This document shows positions 22,867 to 33,401 of a DNA stretch of 64,000 bases, one piece after another (the first letter of the stretch is position 1; the number at the start of each line of letters is the position of its first letter). The stretch is from Rhizoclosmatium globosum (lineage: Eukaryota > Chytridiomycota > Chytridiomycetes > Chytridiales > Chytriomycetaceae). The notes beneath the pieces are model-generated. The model was not told where the DNA came from. It searched no databases and saw only the letters and a list, made by a program, of their open reading frames with translations. A program made the translations under genes and the position numbers. The DNA lies in contig MCGO01000045.1 in NCBI GenBank assembly GCA_002104985.1, positions 277,176 through 341,175 on the forward strand, given 5' to 3'.

Positions 22867-25800
22867 ATGTTGGGAGGCAGCTCCTCCTCTTCCTTCTCCA
22901 ATGCGCCTGTGCAGATCACAGCCAATGACGCAATGTCGCAAATCAATATGGCTATTGCTGTCATCACGCCGGTGGTTTCAGCTGCCATACCTTACATATC
23001 CCCCATCTTCACTGGTAAGTGCGACAACGAATCAGTCACCCGCCATCCTTACTTACCATCAATGTAGTTGCTACATACATTCTGGAGCATTGCCGTGCCG
23101 CAAAGAGCAACCAGGCTGAATTGCTTGCACTTGGTGACTTGGTTGCACGCACGTCAATGTCTATCAAAGAACTCCGCAACATCTCCCCTTACCATGCCGA
23201 AGCTGTGCGCAAGGCCATGTATGAAATTAAGGTGTTTCTTGAACGCAATGATACCAGAAAAGTTGATGAAGCGCATCGATTCAACAGGTAATATGAGATT
23301 GGTTTGAGTGCGGTAGACATCAGTTTGATTCTTCGTCTCATAAATAGAAATCTCAACAAGCTCAAGGCTATCGTGAGCTCAAAAGATGTTCAAGTCGATT
23401 TGGCTATTCTCCGTTCTCGTCTCGTTCAGGAGGCTTCCTTCCTTGAGCTTGATTTGCAAGTTAGAACAGTCACTGGTATCGATGAGGTGAAACATGACAC
23501 TGAACAATTGTTGGAAAACAACGCAGCGGTGCTTCAAAAGCTTGACGAAATGAGAATTCAAATGGAAGAGCAGATCGTCGACAAGAGGAAATAATTGAAG
23601 TATTGTTGCAGTTGAAGGATGTGAAAGTCGCTTTGAAGAATGTCAGCGAACGGTTGGAGCCGTGAGCAGTGACGATGAAGATACTGTGGCGGTGAAGAAA
23701 CAGGCCAAGGTTATTGTGGCCGATCAACAAAAGAAGGTTTCGGAGCGCGTGGACAGCATCCAAAGCAGTCTTAATGGCGTCTCCTTCGATCCAGAAGTAG
23801 CCAAGTGGATGATTTCTTCTTACGAGGTCCAATTCAATACCGATGACTTGATCCGTATTGGCCGTACCTCTCGTGTCTATCGCGGATACTACCATAACAA
23901 TGACGTTGCCGTCAAAGTTTTTGACGACATGTTCAATACCGATCCTTTCGCATTGGAACAAGCTGTTGCAAAGGAAATCTCAATTTGGAAGGATTTATCT
24001 GGAAAACCATACATTTTGAAGCTTATTGGTGCCTGTACCAAAGTCAATCACCCGTTTATTGTTTCGGAGCTCTGCAAGAGCACAGCCGACGTCTTTGTCA
24101 GACGTCACCCTCAATCCATTTTCCGTATTCTCTACGAAATCAGTTGCGGTTTGGAGACAATTCACGGTCACGGTGTTGTCCACCACGCATTGAGAGGAAG
24201 CAATGTTCTAATCACTCCAGAGAACCACGCGGCGCTCGCTGACTTTGGCTTGGGAAGAAACTTGTTGCGTGCCAATGCTGAAATCAATGCCAAGCCACGT
24301 AAGAGTACCGGTACACACCACTGGTTTTCACCCGAACAGACGCTCGACCCAACATCTGTTACTGCAAAGTCTGACATCTGGTCCTTCGGAATGCTCATGT
24401 GGGAACTTTGCACTAACCAGATGCCTTTTGAAGGAAAGACCCGCGAGCAAATCGCGGCTATTATTCAAACTGAAACGGAGCGTCCTGAAATGCCGGAAGA
24501 AGTTAATCCCATCCTTTGGGATTTGATGAACAAGTGTTGGTCCCTTTCACCTTCCGCTAGACCTAACGCTTTTGAAATTCGTGAGATATTGGCTACTAAT
24601 TTCAGAGACGAGATTGGGTGAGTTTTAAATAACTGTGCTTATATGCTTCTTACAATGTTTAAACAATAGTGAGGCTGTCAACAAGATTGACTGGACCATA
24701 TTTATCAGTTATGCCTGGGCTAACTCCAAGGAAGCCTTCTTGAAAGGAAGCACTAAGTCTATGGCTGCGTGTGGGGTACGCTATCAATGATTTCTATTTT
24801 TCAGGAGACTCATTTTTTGATTCACAGCCTTGTGATCCAAGAGAGCTTGCAAGAAAGCTTACTGCTTCTGGACACCGTACTTGGCTCGACGTTGATAGAA
24901 TCAAGGCCGGCAAGCCTCTCTTCGAAAACTTGGTGGACGCAATGAAACCTGCCAAACTCGCAGTGATTTGTGTATCAAACGAGTACGCCGAATCTGAGAA
25001 CTGGTAAGTTATGTTTGGCTGTTACTTTGGATTCTAACATATCATGGCGGCAAATTAGTATGCGTGAATTTAAGTTCTTGCGTGAACTCAAAATTCCTTA
25101 CGTCTTGGTTGCCGTCGGTTCTAATGTTGGTTACGCCAACGGTCAAGAATGGCGCCAAACTGTGGTTGGCTTCTTGTCTGGTGACAAGCTCTACATCGAT
25201 ACAAAGGGATCCTCCAAAGATAAATTCTCGAGTGAAGTATATGCTACAATTTTGGACGCTGTTGAAGACGAATTGCACACGTCTGCATCCATGGCTAAAC
25301 ACACAACTTTGAAGCGTTCGACTACAACCGTCTCTGATGTTGAACGTGTCGAAACCATTCAAGATACAGTCGAGAGGTGAAGTTTTTTTGTCGTTTAGAA
25401 ATGCGTCTAACTTGTTCGGTTTAGTGCTCAAGAAAATGCTAAACATGGAGATATCAAGGCGCAGATCACGATAGGCCGTATGTTGCAGCAGGGAGACGGT
25501 ATCGAAAAAGATCTTGCTAAAGCGATGGATTGGTTCAAGAGTGCTGGACTGGCCGGTGACGTCACTTCCAAAATCGAGGTGGCTAGAATGTATGAGAATG
25601 GTGAAGGATCTCCCGTCAATTTAGTTGAGGCTCTTCATTGGTATTTGGAAGCTGCAAACCAGAATGATTCCCACGCTCAGTACATGGTGGGCGAATATTA
25701 CCGTCGTGGCTTGGGAATGCCAAACCCGACCAAGCCAAGGCATACGAATGGTGAGTTATTCCTCATTCCAATACGTTGACTAAATTAAATACTAGGTTCA

Positions 25801-26942
25801 AGAAATCCTCAGCTCAGGGCAATTCCGACGCTGACAACGGACTTGGCCTTTTATATCTGAACGGTTTGAGTAATGGAAAGAAGGATGAGAAACTGGCTGT
25901 TCAGTATTTCATGAAGGCGGCTGAGAATAACAATCCTGGGGGCCAAGTCAACCTTGCATACATGTACAAAAACGGTTTGGGTGGTTTGAGGAAGGATGAA
26001 GTTCGCGCTGCGGACTGGTACAAGAAGGGTGTCCTTATTGGCGATGCAGAGTGCATTAATCTTCTTGGTCTGTGCTACTTGAAGGGACTGGTGTTTCCAA
26101 GAGTTATACTACTGCGTATGGATACTTCCTTGAAGCTGCCAACAAAGGACACATTAAGGCCTACAACAATCTTGCTTTCATGTATAGAAATGGCTATGGT
26201 GTTCCTAAGAACGTCAACGAAGCTATTCGTTTGTACGAGTATTCTGTGTCCAAGGGCGACGCTGAGGGTCAAGATGGGCTTGGTTGATGTATATGGAAGG
26301 CGATGGATTGCCAAGAGACTTTGGAATGGCTGTTGGACTGTAAGTTTCTACCTCGGGATGTTTACAAGCATTAACTTTGGACATAGCTTCCGAAGAGCAG
26401 CAAACCAGGGACTTGCCGAAGCTGAATTCCATCTTGGGTTTATGACCAAGAATGGATCTGGTGTTGACCGAGACCTCTATCGAGCTTATGAATGGTTCGA
26501 GAAGGCTGCCAACAAGGGTAACTCTGATGCTCAGAATTCAATGGGATTCAAGTACTTGAATGGAGAGGGAGGCGCTAACGTGAACAACGCCAGGGCTACG
26601 AATGGTTCGTGTCAGCAAGAAATACACGTCTTTGAAATACACGTCTTTGATGCCTTTTTGATTACCAGGTTCATGAAATCAGCAGCTCAAGGTAACCCAA
26701 AAGGACAAGTTAATGTTGGCTTTATGTATGACATGGACGCCACGTTCATCGAGACAGAAACGAAGCTGCAAATTGGTTAGTTTACAAGTTTGCTGGGTTA
26801 TTCTGACTTTTGTTACAGGTACCGAAAGGCTGCAGCCAGGGATTTGCCAGAGCTGAAACAGCATTGCATCAACTCGGTTTCCGATCTTGAGGAGTGGGAT
26901 TCGTGCATAAGGAATATGTCTGCAGACCAAGTTAAAAGATAG
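22867..26942 (+). CDS. MLKL/HeLo-like bundle - pseudokinase - TIR - Sel1-repeat protein
   Basis: A large multi-exon fusion. The N-terminal part (start 22867, MLGGSSSSSFSN) has a hydrophobic helix (AIAVITPVVSAAIPYISPIF) and amphipathic helices (YILEHCRAAKSNQAELLALG, LILRLINRNLNKLKAIV), like the four-helix MLKL_NTD/HeLo-type bundle. A kinase domain follows (about 23800-24620): IGRTSRVYRG, VAVKVF, then HHALRGSNV in place of HRDxKxxN, then DFGLG. The catalytic Asp is Ala, which predicts a pseudokinase. After an intron (24620-24669) comes a TIR domain: IFISYAWANSKEA, GHRTWLDVDRIKAG and SENCMREFKFL, which keeps the C..E motif. About ten Sel1 repeats (AMDWFKSAGLAGD, YEWFEKAANKGNSDAQ and others) complete the protein to 26942. 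Some frame joins (near 23290, 23590, 24770, 26090) are uncertain. Such architectures suggest immune or cell-death signalling; this is inference. Confidence 0.85.
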
Positions 26943-27022
26943 CAATAATATTGAAAGTTAGAGATGAGAGAAAGAAAGAGAATTGCGTGATTGTCGATTA
27001 CATCTTCCACTTGAAACAGCGA

Positions 27023-28130
27023 ATGTCCACCCGAGCAAACCACGGATCTTCACCGAGGAAGACGAGAGCGAGACTGAGCAGTTCAACGCCGTCTGGAACG
27101 AGCTCGTGACCTCCGACCAGAGCCTTGGCGATCCCGCTCTTCAGCTTGCCGAGTCTGAGTCACAGTCACAGTCCGAGTTTGAGGAAGACGGATACTCGCT
27201 TGACCAGGAACAAGCGCCGGCGTCGTTCGAGAAAGTCGCCGATGAGTTGTTTCCGCTTCCGTCTGCCTCGATCAACATTGCCCCGCTTGGCCTTGCTGTG
27301 ACAGTGCGAGTGGCCCAGCCTGAATCGCTTCTTGCTGAGGCGGCCCTGTCTCCCGAGGCTGATGTAAGATAACCCTGGAACATACAGTTTGCCTAACGTA
27401 GGATTCCATCATCGAACAGGCAGCGGAGGAAGACCTCTCGTTTCATGGAATTCAATCACCATCTGTCCTCGAAGCCGCGAGACAAGAAGAAATCGACCGT
27501 GAAGACGATGTGTCAGTTAATGAGCAGTAACTCCATTAGAGGTTGCGCTGGACGAAGAAGACGAGGACGCAACGACATTGTCAAACGACACTCCCATCAT
27601 TCATAAACCTGTCGCTATCAGACCCGAACCATCGCCGAATGTCCAAAATACACCTCCACTATTACATCAGAGTTCTTCTGAGACTGTGTTCTATTTGGCT
27701 CAGGAAGGGGACAAGCCAGAGCAAGAACCCTTGAGTGATCCAGTAAGTGTCCTTTGATCATAACATCCACGACGCTTTCAATGACATTTAATTTAGACTG
27801 CTAGTTTCACTCCAGACGAGCTCTTTGCATGGAGAGTTGAAAAGTTGGGTATATTGGAAGCCATGAGATATTGGAACTGGAGCAAGTAGAACAAGATAAG
27901 ATACTCGCACAGCAAGAGAAAGAAAGGATGGAGAGGTGTTTGAACAACTTTCGGCGCCTGTTCCTTCCACAGGTTCCCACTTCTTTGATAAAGCTGACAG
28001 TGCGATGACTGTTGGCAACACGGACGATTCTTCTTTCACAGAGGAAGAGCACAACAAAATAATGATGGACTATGTGTTTGGTCCAACAATCCGCTGGTGA
28101 AACGGAACGCATCGCTTGATCTTCCAGCTA

Positions 28131-28161
<31 letters not shown>

Positions 28162-28492
28162 AGTAGCAGTCTCAACAGTTGTAACTTCACTCGAAACTAA
28201 ATGTGCAGATGAAAAAGTAGTGGCTTCCATCACGACTGTTATTGAAACGGAGGAAGATGAATTGGATGATTTGCTGTTTTCGAAGGATATTCCCGTTACG
28301 AACCCGGTGAAGTCTGCTGTATCTGTTGAAACCACTGTCTCTTCAGCGTCTGCTGAAGGAACTCACGAGCAGGAATCGAAGCAAACTGCAAGTATTTGGG
28401 GTGTTGGTACAGTTGCCTTGGCTGTTGGAGTTGTTGCTATAGCGGGCTATTTAGCCTTAGGTCGTGGCAAACGAAGAGTAGGCCGAAAATAA
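27023..28492 (+). CDS. acidic protein with C-terminal membrane anchor
   Basis: The family is not recognised. Coding exons carry an acidic segment (FTEEDESETEQFNAVW, SESQSQSEFEEDGYSLDQ), IIEQAAEEDLSFHGIQSPSV, VALDEEDEDATTL, FTPDELFAWRVEKLG, and a final exon from about 28097 with an Ala-rich stretch encoded by a CAG/GCA repeat, VIETEEDELDDLLFSKDIP and a C-terminal hydrophobic helix (IWGVGTVALAVGVVAIAGYL) followed by GRGKRRVGRK. That predicts a tail-anchored or single-pass protein with a short basic tail. Introns include 27364-27400 and 27743-27796. The start ATG at 27023 needs one base to join the main frame. It begins about 80 bases after the pseudokinase/TIR gene on the same strand. Confidence 0.6.
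28131..28172 (+). repeat. imperfect CAG/GCA trinucleotide repeat
   Basis: About 13 CAG/CAA triplets in a row. In the frame of the surrounding exon they read mainly as Ala and Thr (poly-Ala type), so the length of the stretch could vary without a frame change. Confidence 0.8.
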
Positions 28493-28613
28493 GAAGTGCA
28501 TGAGGATTTTATTTATGATGCAATAAAGTGTTTAAACCGTTCTTTGTTTTCTGTTGGTGAGAATGGAAAGAACATCATTGTCTCTATATATCTACATTGT
28601 TCTTTAATTCCAC

Positions 28614-30123
28614 ATGGCCTCGTCAGCGTCATCTATATTCGCTTTCTTCAACACCGTTAGTGGACTGATGAATGTGATCATAATCATTACAAGTGCGGAC
28701 AAGATTCTTAGCTTGCCTCCCAGCTCCTTCATGGCCTATTGGATTTGCTTCTTTTATTTGATAGTGGTAGTGAATCAACTCGCATTTGTGACCTCAAATG
28801 ATAACGGCCTGGATCGCGCACAAGTATTCAAACTTCATGCTTCCATCACCATTTTCAGCACCGTTGCAGCCACTCTCCTTACACTAAGTCTCTCTCTTAT
28901 TCGATATACGATCGTAGTTAGGCGATTCAAAGTTACACAATCAGTTTTAACAATATTTATGGTCCCGATTCTGATAATATCTGGACTGTGGACTGGGCTT
29001 CCTGCCGCTTTAAATTCACAAGAAAGAAATTTCGGCTTGAGACCGAGTCGAGTACTGTGTGCCATTTTATGGAATTCCCGTGACTACCCTTTTCTCATTT
29101 GTTACTTGGCCATGAACACAATCGCACTTGCAATCACAATGTATGCATATGCCGCAATTTATTTGAAAGTACGGGATGCTTTTGAAGAAACAAAAGACGT
29201 TTTGACCAACTTCTCAAGTCACGGTTCCATCGCAGATTCAACAAAATTATCTGTAAAAGCCAACGAAAATGTTGTTGTTGTTCCAGCCATTAGTTACTCT
29301 ACCAGTAGAAGAACAAGTCATTCTGAAAAAATGACGGATGCTACAAAGTTACCGTCGTCGCCTATTTCGTTTCATGGAAGCATTGTGTTTCGGATCTCAT
29401 CAGACCATCGCAAGGCCAAGAAATGAGCCCCCCACAAGACCCAACATTGGTTATTCACAAGAATTTTTATTTCAACAGAATCTTTACATTTTGGGGCATG
29501 CGTTGACGCCGTCGAATCCAATCGGTTTCAAAGTCAGCCAAATTCTTCTGATTTGAGCCCCTTTTCTCCTAAATTACGTCCAGCTTCAGCGTCAAAGATA
29601 AGCCGCACTCGAAGAGCAGTGTTATCCGCAATGATACGCTAAGAGATACAGCACCAACCCAAGTATTCGTCCATCTCAAACCGAAATCAAGATTATGCCA
29701 AAAGCCAAATCGTGTCAGAACTTGCAGACTATCGAATTTTCGACTGTAACAGTCAACCGTCATACAACACAGAATAGTGAGGCATACAAGAAGGACAAAG
29801 TCCATAAAAATACTGAAGAAGAGGTGTATAGACTTGGTCTCTTCAAGCAAAGTGCCTTGATTGTGTTGACATTTGTTATAGGAAGGTTGCCGTACCTTAC
29901 GAGTAAGCCTTACCTTCTATTAGTTTAACTTGCTGAATTTAAACACGTAGTGGCGGTCACGGAAATGCACTCTGGCAAACCAGTAAGCCCAACATTTGAC
30001 TTAATCGTGGCTTTGGCGATTGTGGTGAATATGACGATTCATCCATTAATTATTCTGTTGTTTGACAAAGAAGTCTTTGCAAACGCACAGCGATATTGCT
30101 ACTGGCCTAAATGTACATGCTAA
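28614..30123 (+). CDS. GPCR-like seven-helix receptor 1
   Basis: It starts at 28614 (MASSASSIFAFFNTVSGLMNV). Seven hydrophobic segments can be followed: FNTVSGLMNVIIIIT, FMAYWICFFYLIVVVNQLAF, ITIFSTVAATLLTLSLSLIRY, VLTIFMVPILIISGLWTGLP, FLICYLAMNTIALAITMYAYAA, a long polar third cytoplasmic loop, then SALIVLTFVIGRLPYL, and after an intron near 29901-29949 LIVALAIVVNMTIHPLIILLF, ending at 30123. LSLIRY after helix 3 sits where class A receptors have (D/E)RY, and N...HPLIILLF where they have NPxxY. At least one frame change in the long loop (29430-29690) is needed. The ligand is unknown. Confidence 0.7.
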
Positions 30124-30256
30124 AGTTTGAATAAGCATCTGTACTCGTTAGAACGAATGGTGATGCATCCATTGTTGCAAAAACAATAAATTTTACAGGA
30201 AAACAACAATGGTTTGAAAACTCTTTCCTTTTTGGAGGTGTCTTTTTCATTGTCTC

Positions 30257-32023
30257 ATGGATTCCTTGGACTGGCTCTTCCAGCCAGTTTTCATCTTCGC
30301 TAGTGCAATAGGCGCCATCTTCAATGTATTGGTCATAGTAACAAATATCGATAAATCTCGTAACCTACCTGCAAGCTCATTTTTGGCCTTCTGGCTATCA
30401 GTTTTCTATGCTGCCAGCACAATCAATGAACTCGCGATTGTCATCCACAATATGGTCAATGATAACGTTGAATTAATTTCTTTCCATTGCAAAGTGTACG
30501 GACTGATTAACCTGTTTTGCGTTGTTGCTACTATTTTGCTGATATTTGGATTGTCACTGATTCGCTATGCCATCGTAGTGTTACGAGTGAGAATTCAGCA
30601 ATACTGGGTTTCGTGTTATGTTGGCGTTATTATGCTCTGTGCGGTGGTGTTTGCGAACGTTGGGACACTATGTGGCACAAAGGTTACAATTAGACCCAGT
30701 CACACATTTGCGGGATAAAATGGACTTCAAACGATTTTGTGTTTTTGGTGTCTTATCAAGGATTGAATTGGACATGTATTTTACTCACTATTTATGCATA
30801 CATTGTCATCTACTCAAAAGTTCATGATTCATTCATAGAAACAAAGGATTTGCTGTCAAATAATAGTTCGCTTACGGACTTATCATCTAAGCCAGTCTAT
30901 TGTGTCTGGTTTAACTGGAAATGGAGGCCATTTCGGGAAACCCACAGGAGCCAGGTGAAGCTGCTGCAAATCTTCTTTTCACTCTAGGCCTTCCGCTTTG
31001 AAAGAAACAGAACAATTACGTCCTCATTATGGTCTGAAAATCATTCCGGAACATGAATCCCAACTTGAGTAGCCCAAAGGTGGCAATATTGATGTTTTAG
31101 CTTATCAAACGACATGTAAAGGCCACGCTTTGAACACTGAAATCGTTTCTCGGCCTTGCACCAATACATCTATAACACGATTTAACCAAGGAACTGCAAA
31201 TTATTCGGATGTTATAGATATCACAACTCAAGTAGAGTCGTAAGTCCTAGTGGAAGCAGCAACGACTTGACAAGGATGAATCCACTTAGAAACAAACCAC
31301 CTTCAGCCATCGCCATCCCCCGCTCCACAATAGAACGTCACCTTATCGGAAAATTTTCCACTACTCGATCTCTTGTGAAAATCAGTCTCATGTTGGACGT
31401 CGAGTGTTGGAGGTCCCAGATTCTTCCGAAAACTCAGTAATACACAAGGCGCCAATTCCATTATCAACAGTAGCTGTTTGCCTTTCCAAACCCACAATGG
31501 GAAAATATTATCAGCCGAGCGATTAGAATCTCTTAATCGCGGCTCGGATAATACTGCACCAGAAATCCAAAGAAACGAATCGAAAACTCGGATGGAATCC
31601 ACGATAAAGAAGGGAGCATCGATGCCAATCTTTTGTTTTCTGCAACAATTGATCCACGCATGGAAAAGCTGAGAATGAAGACAGAGGAGGAAATTTGGCA
31701 GGCCAGATTATTGAAACAGAGCGTTTTGATTGTTCTTACGTTCTGATGGGACGTGTCCCGTTCTTGCAAGTAAGTTTAATTCACGCAGAAAGAGCTTTTC
31801 ATTGATTAGAATGACGAAAACAGCGGCAGTACTAGAGCTCTGGACGGGAAGTACAGTGTCTCCACTACACGATTTCCTCGTCTTACTGGCCAAGGTTTTA
31901 AGTGAACTTGTGAATCCAATCATAATTCTTTCATTTGACACTGTGATAGTGGATAATACGAGGAGGTTTCTTACATTTTCACTATATTGTTTTCAAAAGG
32001 TAAATTCAATTCATAAAACATGA
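30257..32023 (+). CDS. GPCR-like seven-helix receptor 2
   Basis: Tandem paralog of receptor 1, starting at 30257 (MDSLDWLFQPVFIFASAIG). Helices: FIFASAIGAIFNVLVIVT, FLAFWLSVFYAASTINELAI, LINLFCVVATILLIFGLSLIRY, YVGVIMLCAVVFANVG, ILLTIYAYIVIYSKVHDSF (after frame changes near 30700-30770), then a very long polar third loop (about 30850-31690), LLKQSVLIVLTF with a frame break at about 31745, and DFLVLLAKVLSELVNPIIILSF near the end. SELVNPIIILSF is the counterpart of the NPxxY region. The third loop is hard to follow and may contain introns. The gene is either more decayed than receptor 1 or more affected by base errors. Confidence 0.6.
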
Positions 32024-32111
32024 GATATGAACGCATCAAGAAGATGTTCCTCTGTTTTATTTCTGCTTGTTTCGGACAACCCAATCTCCATCCAATTTAA
32101 CACAAAAACAC

Positions 32112-33356
32112 ATGTCCGTCGTCGTCATTGGCAGTGGACTCATCGGAACAGCAACTGCCCTTGCACTGCACAAGGCTGGTATCAAGAGTGCACTCTATGA
32201 CCAAATCAATCCGATGGATGTCGTCTTGCGAGGAGAAGCGATTGAATTTGGGGAGACCGGAGGTAAGGTCCAACAAGTGATATGGCGCACACTAATGAAA
32301 ACGCACAAAAGGATCGGTATCGATCCAAGCTGGAGGTCTTCGAGTGTTGCAAACTCTTGGTGTCCTTGACGAATGCCTCGCGAATGGGCTATCTTGCCCT
32401 TACACTGTTTGGTCAAAGATTGACGGTTCCTCTCCAGTCATTGCTGATGCTAGTAAATGGTATAAACGGGCTGGTGAAAAGGATCCTCGACTTCAGGCGC
32501 CTTTGCAAATCCTCCGTTCAAAGGTGGGGGCCTTAAATTTCCTTACATCACTTCCTTGCATCACTAACAGCTTCCATAGCTTCACTCCATTCTGATCCAA
32601 GCTTGTCATCGTGTGGGAATCAAGACATTCGTTGGCAAGAAGTTGGTGGCTATTGAACAAGATGAGACTTCGGTGACAGCCACTTTTGCTGATGGTTCCA
32701 CAGCTAGGGGTGATCTTCTCTTCGGAGCTGACGGAATTCATTCTGCTACTCGTCGCAAGGTTTTCGGCGAGGACTTGAAGGCTACTTTCACTGGCGAAAT
32801 GGGTCAAATTGGTGTTGTGAACCTTAAAGAGCACAACATCACTATCAAGGACGGCAACGAGTGCTCTTTCTACATTGACCGTGATAAGAAGCGTTATGTG
32901 GGAGCTTTCAAAGTATCTGACGAAGTTGGCGCTGTTCGTGTCAGCACTTTTGATGATCCAGAGGAAGAAGACCAGTCTTATCCCCCAGATGCAGCACACG
33001 GAATGGTTCCTAATGCTGGAATTGGATTGCAAACTGGGCTTGAAGACGTTGGAACCCTCCTTGTACTGTTGCGTAACTTGCCGGACCCCAAAGACTCAGC
33101 GACAGTGCTTGAATTATATTCCAAAGTACGTGTTCCTCGTGGAGTGGCAGCCGCTACATTTGCCCGAGAGAATCGCGAACGAGGAATGGCAACTTCTGTT
33201 TTTGGGGGAAATGTGAATCACTTCATGTTCCGCATGGCCATGTCAGCCGTAAACGCAGGGGTTATCACCTTGTATTCAGTGTTTGATCCGGAGACAGAGG
33301 TTGCGAAAGTACTGGAAGAAACCAAGACAAAAACTCAAGTCCATGTAATTGAATAA
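32112..33356 (+). CDS. FAD-dependent monooxygenase paralog F (internal deletion)
   Basis: It starts at 32112 (MSVVVIGSGLIGTATALALHKAG). Intron 1 is about 32263-32312 and intron 2 about 32525-32579. Exon 2 carries SIQAGGLRVLQTLGVLDECLANG. Exon 3 carries KTFVGKKLVAIEQDETSV, GADGIHSATRRKVFGEDL and VSTFDDPEEEDQSYPP, then passes straight to DAAHGMVPNAGIGL. About 57 residues present in every paralog (from RPYTDLPKHAG to RVxLIG) are missing in frame. The frame is otherwise open to VHVIE at 33356. The deletion removes the start of the second FAD motif (the LIG before DAAH) and much of the substrate domain, so activity is doubtful. It is transcribed toward G with 45 bases between stop and start. Confidence 0.85.
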
Positions 33357-33401
33357 GAAGAGTACACGTATTTGTTTCGATGAAGTAATAAAGACCCTAA
33401 A

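Noticed and set aside
28131..28172. Polyglutamine tract
   Set aside because: CAG triplets are present, but the exon frame reads them as GCA/ACA (Ala/Thr), not Gln.
31303..31769. Minus-strand open frames opposite the receptor 2 third loop
   Set aside because: No domain resemblance, and the plus strand continues into a recognisable sixth helix (LLKQSVLIVLTF).
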